Positions 1 through 5,823 of a stretch of DNA of 7,749 nucleotides are shown in pieces. The notes under the pieces are model-generated. The model was not told the DNA's origin and ran no database searches. It worked only from the letters and a program-made list of their open reading frames with translations. The DNA comes from CAYOXD01 sp964407825 (GTDB lineage: Bacteria; Desulfobacterota; Desulfobacteria; Desulfobacterales; JAFDDL01). The position numbers and the translations under genes were made by a program. Position 1 is the first letter of the stretch. Every line of letters begins with the position of its first letter. The stretch is from contig CAYOXD010000124.1 in NCBI GenBank assembly GCA_964407825.1, positions 1 through 7,749 of the forward strand, given 5' to 3'.

Positions 1-474
1 AGCCATCTTGTAATCATGCTTGTTATAATATGCCCAGCCCAGGTTGTAGAGAGGAAGTTGCGGGCTCGCGAAGAGAAGGTTCCTTGTGAGGGGCTTCAAG
101 CAGGAAATGGCCTCATCCCATTTTTTCTGAATCAGGTAGACGCTGCCGAGATTGTTGCGGGCAGACGCATAGTCAGGCTTCAGGGAAAGGGCCTTCCGGT
201 AATGCTCGATAGCCTCCTCCAACCGGTCTTTGGCGCTATAGATGATTCCCAGGGAGTCTTGAACATGGGGATCTTTTGGATCCATGGCTTCTGCCTTAAG
301 AAGTTCCTTGAGCGCAGTGGTGTAATCCCCCTGCCGGAGGTAGGCATTTCCCAGGTTCCGTTGAGCATCGAACTGACGTTGCTTCAGGGAATCATTCGTT
401 GTGGTGCCGGTGGTGGCGCAGCCCATTATGCCCACCAGGCAGGCAATCGTCATTATGTATACGGCCGGTCTCAT
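1..474 (-). CDS. TPR-repeat outer-membrane lipoprotein, PilF/PilW-like (partial, C-terminus off window)
   Basis: The first 158 residues are present; the gene runs off the left edge in frame. The N-terminus has basic Arg2, a hydrophobic stretch and a lipobox ending IMGC with lipidation Cys19. Ala at +2 is not an inner-membrane retention signal, so outer-membrane anchoring is likely. From about residue 35 come TPR units of 34 residues: 35-68, 69-102, 103-136 and the start of a fourth at about 140. They carry typical spacing such as LGNAYLRQGDYTTALKE, LGIIYSAKDRLEEAIEHY and NNLGSVYLIQKKWDEAI. Lipoprotein-plus-TPR architecture is that of PilF/PilW type IV pilus assembly factors, but no pilus gene is visible, so the exact role is inference; a general envelope scaffold is the alternative. 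The ATG start is set by AGGAGG four bases upstream. It lies 21 bp after the LysM gene and is probably co-transcribed with it. Confidence 0.85.
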   Translation of the reverse strand, partial: MRPAVYIMTIACLVGIMGCATTGTTTNDSLKQRQFDAQRNLGNAYLRQGDYTTALKELLKAEAMDPKDPHVQDSLGIIYSAKDRLEEAIEHYRKALSLKPDYASARNNLGSVYLIQKKWDEAISCLKPLTRNLLFASPQLPLYNLGWAYYNKHDYKMA

Positions 475-478
475 TTTT

Positions 479-484
479 CCTCCT
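479..484 (-). promoter_or_regulatory. Ribosome binding site of the TPR lipoprotein gene
   Basis: A perfect AGGAGG on the minus strand ends four bases before the ATG at 474. It lies in the 21-bp gap after the LysM stop codon (496-498). It fixes the start and places the lipobox at a normal distance. The gap has no terminator-like hairpin, which supports read-through from the gene before. Confidence 0.75.
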
Positions 485-495
485 GTTAAAATGGG

Positions 496-2265
496 TCAGC
501 TCTTGGCTTCCTGAGTGACGATGTACAGGATATCAAACCCCTTATAAGTGAACCATTGGACGAGGGCAGGATCCAGGGGCGCCAGAGACAGAAGTTGCTC
601 CTTGGACGCTCCCTTGGTGACGAGAAAGCCCGGAACAGAGAATTTCACGCCATAGGCCGCATGTATCGACGGCACGGTGAAGGTCGGATTTTTTTTGTAG
701 TGAAAGCCAACGGTTGTCAGGATTTGTTCAGTGATGCGCCGGCGTGGTTCACCCGCGCGGATGCTGAGTACCTGGAGCCCGGAGCGCTCAATGGAAGCAA
801 TGGCATCTCCGTAGAAGCTACCGAAGTCCACCAGGACGGATCGTCCCTCCCGGGTGGTGATGAGATTGGTGACCGCAGGAATCTGCAGTCCACAGTATGG
901 GAAACTGATGGAAACACCGGTAGAATAGGAGAGGCCCAATGCGGCGGTGAGCCCGGCGACAAAGGCCTTGGGCTGTGTCGATGGAATTTGCTTCAGGGAT
1001 GCGGATGCAGGCGGATCTTCTTTCTCCGGTGTGGACCCGTCAACCGCTTTTAGAAGAATGCCGTGACGAGCAAGATATGCCATGAGGGATCCGGGAATTG
1101 CTGCGTCGGGGCCGCCATAGGGGAGGATCCCCGTCCTGGCTTTGGGGAGGCCTCCATCCGCCTCCGTCACCGGGGTATCGAGCCACCATCGGGCACTGAC
1201 AGACACCTTGACCCCCCGGTCGATAAAGCGGACCGTGTCAGGACCGGATGAGCCCCCCGGCATCGTGCTGACATAGGCGTCTAAAATGTGTCCCACGGGC
1301 GCATCGGCCGCCACGGTAAGAACCGAGAGGGAGGGCCAAAAGGATTGGATGGTCGGCAGATCCAGATCGGACATCTCCTGCGATCCGAGGGTAGACGGCA
1401 AGATGAGCGTTCGCTGGTGGTCCGGCGTTTCGAGGATAGGGTATTTGGCCAGGTCCAGCTTGGCATCGGTCCTGCCGGGTCTGGGGAAATAATAGGTGCC
1501 TCGATCTTGCAGTCGGGCGCCGAGGAGCGAGGCAACGGTTTGGAGGGGCCCGTGGTGCTTCTCCGGGGGGGGTGGGGGCGACGGGCCGCTGGCGGTCGGC
1601 GGGCGCGTGGTGATGATGTTTCCGGATGCATCGAAGAGCGAGGCATACCAGGGCTGGTTACGAAGGGCGGCCGTGGGCAGCCAGACCGTTTGGCCGGCGT
1701 AAATGCGGTTCAGATTCGGGATGTCCGGGTTTAGCAACCGGAAGATGCGAAGCCCCTTTTGGTAGCCGGAGCTGCCATACTTGCCAAAAACGGCCTCGAC
1801 GATCCCCGAGACGGTATCCCCCCGCCTCAGCACGTAATTATCGGCATTTTTTCCCAGCAGTGCCGGGAGCGAGGAAAGGGTGACATAGGGAATACTGACA
1901 ACTCCCGTCTCCTGGTTGGGAAGGCTGTTGGGGGCCAGTTTTTTAAGGGGAATAAAGATGTTCTGGCCAGGCTGGATCTGGTTGATGTTGCCGATCTGCG
2001 GATTGATGCGTTTGAATATGCTCAGGAACTCGGGGAAATCCGATTGACTGATCTGTCCGCGTTCCCTGAAGAGCTTCAGGACGTAATCGTTGGGTTGAAC
2101 GATGTAGGGATCGCAAAGAATATCCTGTCCCCCGTCTTTCCTGACCAGGTAGCTTTTATAGAGAAGGGTGGCGGCGAGGGGCGTTTCCGGCACAGCGGCC
2201 AGACCGGAAAGCGCGACCAAGGTCAAGGCGATGAGAAGCGCTGTCCCCCGTTTTTTTTTCCGCAT
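496..2265 (-). CDS. Secreted double-LysM protein with a duplicated C-terminal module of unknown function
   Basis: A 589-residue protein. Residues 1-32 form a Sec-type signal: a basic MRKKKR start, a hydrophobic core and small residues before a likely cleavage in the LAA region. Two LysM-like modules follow, at about 53-107 (YIVQPNDYVLKL, later INPQI and IQPGQNIFIP) and 143-197 (YVLRRGDTVSGI, later LNPDI and AGQTVWLP). They suggest peptidoglycan or other glycan binding in the periplasm. A proline-rich linker (about 221-235) leads to a C-terminal half that I read as two diverged copies of one module, about 241-408 and 432-583. No catalytic motif is recognised, so the function is unknown. Its start codon shares one base with the thrC stop (TGATG), and AAGGAGG sits 10 bases upstream inside thrC, so translation is probably coupled. 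The next gene is a TPR lipoprotein, a plausible envelope partner. Codons 3-5 are an A9 run. Confidence 0.88.
   Translation of the reverse strand: MRKKKRGTALLIALTLVALSGLAAVPETPLAATLLYKSYLVRKDGGQDILCDPYIVQPNDYVLKLFRERGQISQSDFPEFLSIFKRINPQIGNINQIQPGQNIFIPLKKLAPNSLPNQETGVVSIPYVTLSSLPALLGKNADNYVLRRGDTVSGIVEAVFGKYGSSGYQKGLRIFRLLNPDIPNLNRIYAGQTVWLPTAALRNQPWYASLFDASGNIITTRPPTASGPSPPPPPEKHHGPLQTVASLLGARLQDRGTYYFPRPGRTDAKLDLAKYPILETPDHQRTLILPSTLGSQEMSDLDLPTIQSFWPSLSVLTVAADAPVGHILDAYVSTMPGGSSGPDTVRFIDRGVKVSVSARWWLDTPVTEADGGLPKARTGILPYGGPDAAIPGSLMAYLARHGILLKAVDGSTPEKEDPPASASLKQIPSTQPKAFVAGLTAALGLSYSTGVSISFPYCGLQIPAVTNLITTREGRSVLVDFGSFYGDAIASIERSGLQVLSIRAGEPRRRITEQILTTVGFHYKKNPTFTVPSIHAAYGVKFSVPGFLVTKGASKEQLLSLAPLDPALVQWFTYKGFDILYIVTQEAKS
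517..972 (-). repeat. Second copy (B) of the internal module in the LysM protein
   Basis: Encodes residues about 432-583. Landmarks in order: FVAGL (435-439), SISFP (452-456), RSVLV (475-479), SGLQVLSIRAGEP (495-507), ITEQILTTV (511-519), GVKFSV (539-544) and ALVQWFTYKGFDILYIV (567-583). Each lines up in order with a landmark in the first copy. The match is at diverged protein level, aligned by eye, and not a DNA repeat. Confidence 0.55.
1042..1545 (-). repeat. First copy (A) of the internal module in the LysM protein
   Basis: Encodes residues about 241-408. Landmarks in order: TVASL (243-247), TYYFP (257-261), RTLIL (285-289), SLSVLTVAADAP (312-323), ILDAYVSTM (327-335), GVKVSV (351-356) and SLMAYLARHGILLKAV (393-408). 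Spacing resembles copy B except for an extra loop around 336-350 and a longer stretch at 361-392. Confidence 0.55.
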
Positions 2266-3773
2266 CAGCTTCTTTCCTCCTTCAGGTTCAGAGTGGTTGC
2301 GATCTCTTCGGTGACGCGTCGGACAAAGCGGTCGAAGGCTTTTCCCGAAAGCGGTTGGCCGGCTGCGGGCACCGCTTCCAGATCCGCGGGGCTTACCAGA
2401 ACCGGCGCATTGACAAGTTCAGGCCTGGCGGTAATGCCGAATTCCGCGGGAATGGCGTTTTGGAAGTATAGATCCGTAAATCCGGCGAACTTCAATGCAT
2501 GCGCGGTGGAGTCGATGACGGCGGTTTCGTCCTCTGCCACGATCCCCTGTTGTCTGGCGGACACGAGTCCGGCCAGGGATTCTCCGCCGTGGGTGCAGCT
2601 GATGTGGCCGTTCCGGTTGGCCAGAAGCTCCCAGTCCATGATGTCCTGCTCGGTTACCTGGACCACAAAAACGGAAGGCTTTGCGGCCGTCTCATTGTAT
2701 CGATTGGCCAGGTGAATCACCCGGGGCATGGATACAGGATTGCCGATCATGGCCGCCTGGGCCACGCTGGGCTTGACCGTGATGGGTTTGAATATCCGTC
2801 TTTCGGGGTCCGGCTCTTGGTAATAGCGGAATACGGGGTCGGCGTGATGGGACTGCACGCCGATGATTTTAGGCAGACAGTCGATGACTCCGGCCCGATG
2901 AAATTTCAGAAATCCACTCATGATCGCGGTGATGTTGCCGGCATTGCCGATGGGGACGAAGACGGCCTTGTTTTTCAAGTCATATTCGAAGTCCTGGGCA
3001 ATTTCGAAGGAGAAGGATTCCTGGCCTAGAATGCGCCAGGCGTTTTTCGAGTTGAGAAGGGCGACGGGGTAAGCCTCAGACAGCGCCTCCACCACCTTCA
3101 TACAATCGTCGAACACTCCCGGTATTTCAAAAACCCGAGCGCCGCTGGCCAGGGGTTGGTTCAGCTGCTGGGGGGTTACCTTTTTGTGGGGAAGGAGCAC
3201 GGCGGATTTGATCTTCGGCTGTAGATAGGAGGCATACAGGGCCGCAGCCGCCGAGGTATCCCCTGTGGAGGCGCATACCGCGAGGACATCGGATACAGTG
3301 CCCGCTTGAATCAGGAAATGGATGTAGCTAAGGGCACTGGCCATGCCCCGGTCCTTGAAGGAGGCACTCGGGTTCTGGCCGTCGTTCTTGAAAAAGAAGC
3401 GCATCCCCGCACGCTCCTGCATGAAGGCGTTGGCTTCGATCATCGGGGTGTGCCCCTCCCCCAGGTACAGGATGCTCTCCAGGGGCATCACGGGGCCGAT
3501 AAATTCATGGTACCGGTAAATTCCCCTCATGGCTGGAAGGGTGAGCATCTTCCGGTAATCGAAGATCTTGCGCCACAGGAGGCCATCGATCCGTTGGAGG
3601 TCCTCGAATTTGCGGTCCTGTATGAGCAGCACCTGTCCGCACTCGGGGCAGGTGTACAGAAGCCTTTCGATCCCGTAGGTTCTGGAACAACCGAGGCATT
3701 CATAGACAAGCCCCCCCCTTGGGGTCGGCACCAGGTAGGGCTGAAGGTCCTTTGGAAAGTCCGACGGTTTCAT
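2265..3773 (-). CDS. thrC: Threonine synthase with N-terminal zinc ribbon
   Basis: A 502-residue cytoplasmic PLP enzyme expected to convert O-phospho-L-homoserine to threonine and phosphate, the last step of threonine synthesis. Residues 24-46 form a four-cysteine zinc-ribbon-like element (Cys26, Cys29, Cys42, Cys45). The PLP lysine is Lys140 in NPSASFKDRGM. CASTGDTSAAAA (168-179) fits the substrate-phosphate loop, and GNAGN (276-280) the PLP phosphate-binding loop. NSKNAWRILGQESFSFEI (241-258) resembles the conserved threonine-synthase segment before that loop. Its length suits the long, ribbon-bearing bacterial form. The ATG overlaps the serS stop by four bases (ATGA), with GGAGG 10 bases upstream inside serS. 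Relatives in fold type II, such as cysteate synthase or threonine dehydratase, are less likely given the GNAGN and SFKDRGM motifs and length, but substrate specificity is inferred. Confidence 0.92.
   Translation of the reverse strand: MKPSDFPKDLQPYLVPTPRGGLVYECLGCSRTYGIERLLYTCPECGQVLLIQDRKFEDLQRIDGLLWRKIFDYRKMLTLPAMRGIYRYHEFIGPVMPLESILYLGEGHTPMIEANAFMQERAGMRFFFKNDGQNPSASFKDRGMASALSYIHFLIQAGTVSDVLAVCASTGDTSAAAALYASYLQPKIKSAVLLPHKKVTPQQLNQPLASGARVFEIPGVFDDCMKVVEALSEAYPVALLNSKNAWRILGQESFSFEIAQDFEYDLKNKAVFVPIGNAGNITAIMSGFLKFHRAGVIDCLPKIIGVQSHHADPVFRYYQEPDPERRIFKPITVKPSVAQAAMIGNPVSMPRVIHLANRYNETAAKPSVFVVQVTEQDIMDWELLANRNGHISCTHGGESLAGLVSARQQGIVAEDETAVIDSTAHALKFAGFTDLYFQNAIPAEFGITARPELVNAPVLVSPADLEAVPAAGQPLSGKAFDRFVRRVTEEIATTLNLKEERS
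2276..2282 (-). promoter_or_regulatory. Ribosome binding site of the LysM gene, inside the end of thrC
   Basis: A perfect AAGGAGG on the minus strand, 10 bases before the LysM ATG at 2265, lies in the last codons of thrC. With the TGATG stop/start junction it is a classic arrangement for termination-reinitiation or coupled translation. Confidence 0.7.
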
Positions 3774-5044
3774 GGGGTAATGACCTCCAATCCGCCCATG
3801 TAGGCCATGAGCGCCGCCGGTATGCGCACCGATCCATCCGGCTGCTGAAAGTTTTCCAGGATGGCGGCGACGGTCCTGCCCACGGCAAGGCCGGATCCGT
3901 TCAACGTATGCACCAGGGTGGTGCCCTTCTGGCCCTTCCTGCGGAAACGGATATTGGCTCGCCGCGCCTGGAAGCTTTCAAAATTGCTGCAGGACGAAAT
4001 CTCCCGATAGACACCCTGAGCCGGCATCCATACTTCGATATCATAGGTTTTGGCGGCCGAAAAGCCGATATCCCCGGTGCACAGGCTGACCACCCGATAG
4101 GGAAGGTCCAGGCGCTTCAAAACGGTTTCGGCGTCCTGCAGAAGCTTTTCCAGCTCTTCGTAAGAGTTCTCCGGATCGACGAATTTGACCAGCTCCACCT
4201 TGTTGAACTGGTGCTGCCGGATGAGTCCCCGGGTGTCCTTGCCGTAAGAGCCGGCCTCCGAGCGAAAGCAGGGGGTGTAGGCCGTATAGCGGATCGGCAG
4301 CTGTTCATGATCCAGGATTTCGCCCTGATGAATGTTGGTTACCGGCACCTCCGCCGTGGGGATCATGAAATAATCCAACCCCTCCAGCTTGAAAAGATCT
4401 GCTTCGAACTTGGGTAGCTGGCCGGTATGGGTCATAGTGGACCGATTGACGATGAAGGGGGGGAGGATCTCTGTATACCCGTGACGGGAGGTATGAAGAT
4501 CGAGCATGAAGTTGATGAGCGCTCGTTCGAGCCTGGCCCCGGCTCCCAGGTAGAGGGGGAAGCGTGCCCCGGCGATGCGGGCTGCCCGCTCGAAATCGAG
4601 AATATGCAAGCTCTCGCCGATGCTTTGGTGATCGCGAGGCTCGAAATCAAAGACCGGCGGGACGCCTACCTGGCGAACGAGGACGTTTTCGGTTTCGTCT
4701 TTTCCGATGGGAACGGTTTCGTGCGGGATGTTGGGAATCCGCATTAATATCTGCTGCAGCTGCTCATCCAACTCGGAAATGGTCGTTTCGAGTGCCTTAA
4801 TCTGATCCGAAACGCCTCGGGTCTCGGCCATCAGTCCGGTCGCGTCCATTCCTTCCCTCTTCATCTCGGCGATTTTCGCGGACACGGTGTTTCGTTGATG
4901 GCGAAGGGTTTCAACCTGCTGCAAGCGGCCCTGTCGGTCCTGATCCAGTTGTCTGAATGCGGAGAGATCAAGGGTGTCTCCGCGATGGTAGAGGGCATTT
5001 TCGACCCGTGAAAGATCCTGTCTCAATAGCTTGATATCCAGCAT
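3770..5044 (-). CDS. serS: Seryl-tRNA synthetase (class II)
   Basis: A 424-residue enzyme, the usual bacterial length, that activates serine with ATP and charges tRNA-Ser (and tRNA-Sec where present). The start MLDIKLLRQDLSRVENAL is the standard SerS N-terminus. Residues about 30-100 form the long antiparallel coiled-coil arm that grips the tRNA variable arm. Class II motif 1 lies near 173-200. TAEV (230-233) belongs to the serine pocket. Motif 2 is CFRSEAGSYGKDTRG (259-273) with Arg261, followed by QHQFNKVEL. Motif 3 is GLAVGRTVAAILEN (385-398) with Arg390. An in-frame extension to a GTG at 5128 exists, but the family N-terminus and an AGGA six bases before the ATG at 5044 support the shorter form. 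It heads the leftward operon, and its stop overlaps the thrC start. Confidence 0.96.
   Translation of the reverse strand: MLDIKLLRQDLSRVENALYHRGDTLDLSAFRQLDQDRQGRLQQVETLRHQRNTVSAKIAEMKREGMDATGLMAETRGVSDQIKALETTISELDEQLQQILMRIPNIPHETVPIGKDETENVLVRQVGVPPVFDFEPRDHQSIGESLHILDFERAARIAGARFPLYLGAGARLERALINFMLDLHTSRHGYTEILPPFIVNRSTMTHTGQLPKFEADLFKLEGLDYFMIPTAEVPVTNIHQGEILDHEQLPIRYTAYTPCFRSEAGSYGKDTRGLIRQHQFNKVELVKFVDPENSYEELEKLLQDAETVLKRLDLPYRVVSLCTGDIGFSAAKTYDIEVWMPAQGVYREISSCSNFESFQARRANIRFRRKGQKGTTLVHTLNGSGLAVGRTVAAILENFQQPDGSVRIPAALMAYMGGLEVITP
3784..3788 (-). promoter_or_regulatory. Ribosome binding site of thrC, inside the end of serS
   Basis: GGAGG on the minus strand lies 10 bases before the thrC ATG at 3773, within the last codons of serS. 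Together with the ATGA overlap it supports the thrC start and translational coupling. Confidence 0.65.
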
Positions 5045-5074
5045 AACCGTTCCTATATTATTAAGGTTTCCTAA

Positions 5075-5097
5075 ACGGGTGCCGGTGGGGCACCCGT
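5075..5097 (-). promoter_or_regulatory. Perfect 9-bp hairpin in the serS leader
   Basis: ACGGGTGCC (5075-5083) pairs perfectly with GGCACCCGT (5089-5097) around a 5-nt loop. In the serS direction the stem ends about 20 nt before the AGGA ribosome-binding site. Its 3' side is followed by TTTAGGAAACC and not a long T run, so a complete intrinsic terminator is not shown. It could be an attenuator remnant, an RNA-stability or protein-binding element, or a terminator for something transcribed toward serS from outside. Confidence 0.4.
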
Positions 5098-5156
5098 CCC
5101 CTCGCGGGAATGGTTCAAAGCCTACCACCGGGTAGGATTTTCGTCAATGATTATTG

Positions 5157-5168
5157 CAAGTTGACTTG
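5157..5168. repeat. Short palindrome over a putative -35 box
   Basis: CAAGT-TG-ACTTG, with 5-bp perfect arms and a 2-nt centre, covers the TTGACT hexamer proposed as the -35 of the folate cyclo-ligase promoter. It could be an operator half or core, but a 12-nt palindrome can also arise by chance. Confidence 0.25.
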
Positions 5169-5189
5169 AGCCATGAAATCGACTAAAGT
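5161..5189 (+). promoter_or_regulatory. Putative sigma70-type promoter for the 5-FTHF cyclo-ligase gene
   Basis: TTGACT (5161-5166, five of six consensus positions) is separated by exactly 17 bases from TAAAGT (5184-5189, four of six). Transcription would begin near 5196 and give a leader of about 35 nt to the ATG at 5231. Spacing and position fit well; the -10 box is mediocre. Confidence 0.4.
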
Positions 5190-5230
5190 GTTATTTTGTA
5201 ACCCTCATATCTCATTTACCGGAGATTCGC

Positions 5231-5818
5231 ATGGAGGAAATCAAGGAAAGAAAGTATGAAATACGGCGCCGGATCGCGCAACAGTTGGACGCTATGGCCC
5301 AGGAGGAGCGATCCGACAAAATTCGGCGGGTGGAGGCGCGTCTTTTTGATTTTGCCAATTATCTGGAGGCGAAAATCGTCCTTCTCTATTTGAATGGCAA
5401 GTTGGAGGTCACCAGCCGCCAAATCATCGAAAAAAGCTTTGATTTAAATAAAATCGTGGTCCTTCCGGCGTTGGATCCGTCGGGAACGAAAATCGCGCTT
5501 CTGAAGGTGGACAACCTCGATAAGGATCTTGGCGTTGATGTGGCCGGCAATCCCTCGCCAGATCCGGATAGGTGCAAACGCGTCCCCATCGATCGGATCG
5601 ATATCGCCCTGATCCCGGGGGTTGCATTCGATGAAAAGGGGGGACGGATCGGAATGGGAGATGGATTCTATGATCGTCTCATACCCAAGCTGCCGGTGAC
5701 CACGCGAAAGGTGGCCCTTGCCTTTGATGACCAGGTGCTTTTGCAGGTGCCGATGGAGGCCCATGACAGGCCGGTGGATATCATTATCACCGAAAAGCGG
5801 ATTATTTATAAAATTTAA
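5231..5818 (+). CDS. 5-formyltetrahydrofolate cyclo-ligase (5,10-methenyl-THF synthetase)
   Basis: A 195-residue cytoplasmic enzyme of the family called YgfA, YqgN, FthC or MTHFS. It uses ATP to convert 5-formyl-THF to 5,10-methenyl-THF, removing a folate side product that inhibits serine hydroxymethyltransferase. Length is typical. The N-terminal helix is rich in Lys and Arg (KERKYEIRRRI), as usual. The signature is at 126-149: ALIPGVAFDEKGGRIG followed by MGDGFYDR. The family more often has GGGYYDR, so Asp144 and Phe146 are mild variants. The C-terminal MEAHDRPVDIIITEKRII (175-192) matches the conserved HD-x-x-V-D-x-I-x-T-E segment. GGAG six bases upstream supports the ATG start. It is transcribed divergently from serS and faces the potassium channel gene with only 5 bp between the two stop codons. 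Confidence 0.93.
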   Translation: MEEIKERKYEIRRRIAQQLDAMAQEERSDKIRRVEARLFDFANYLEAKIVLLYLNGKLEVTSRQIIEKSFDLNKIVVLPALDPSGTKIALLKVDNLDKDLGVDVAGNPSPDPDRCKRVPIDRIDIALIPGVAFDEKGGRIGMGDGFYDRLIPKLPVTTRKVALAFDDQVLLQVPMEAHDRPVDIIITEKRIIYKI

Positions 5819-5823
5819 GTGCC

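Larger units (their letters stand above)
5045..5230. promoter_or_regulatory. Divergent spacer between serS and the folate cyclo-ligase gene
   Basis: This 186-bp region must carry start signals for both directions. It contains a strong hairpin near serS (5075-5097), a second small inverted repeat CCTACC/GGTAGG (5121-5136, 4-nt loop), a short palindrome (5157-5168) and a rightward promoter candidate (5161-5189). For serS, a leftward TTGACG (5147-5142) stands 17 bases before a poor TAGGCT, so its promoter is not clear. I see no tRNA and no convincing small gene. Confidence 0.5.

Noticed and set aside
16..489. Rightward ORF opposite the TPR gene
   Set aside because: The minus strand has a signal peptide, lipobox, TPR periodicity and a perfect ribosome-binding site, so the plus-strand reading is a shadow.
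1759..2715. Long rightward ORF (318 codons) antisense to the LysM gene and thrC
   Set aside because: It crosses two well-supported genes on the other strand, has no domain or ribosome-binding site, and reads as a shadow of G+C-biased codons.
3719..4417. Rightward ORF of 232 codons antisense to serS
   Set aside because: serS motifs on the other strand are unmistakable; the antisense translation shows no family.
5045..5120. T-box riboswitch ahead of serS
   Set aside because: No T-box-like antiterminator sequence, specifier loop or terminator U-tract is visible, and T-boxes are largely Gram-positive.
5045..5128. In-frame upstream extension of serS to a GTG at 5128 (28 extra residues)
   Set aside because: The sequence from MLDIKLLRQ matches the family N-terminus, AGGA is well placed before ATG 5044, and the extension would run through the hairpin region.
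5045..5230. 6S RNA upstream of the cyclo-ligase gene, as in the ssrS-ygfA arrangement of gammaproteobacteria
   Set aside because: The spacer is just long enough, but its ends do not form a long closing stem and I see no central bubble. A covariance-model search (Rfam 6S) would decide it.
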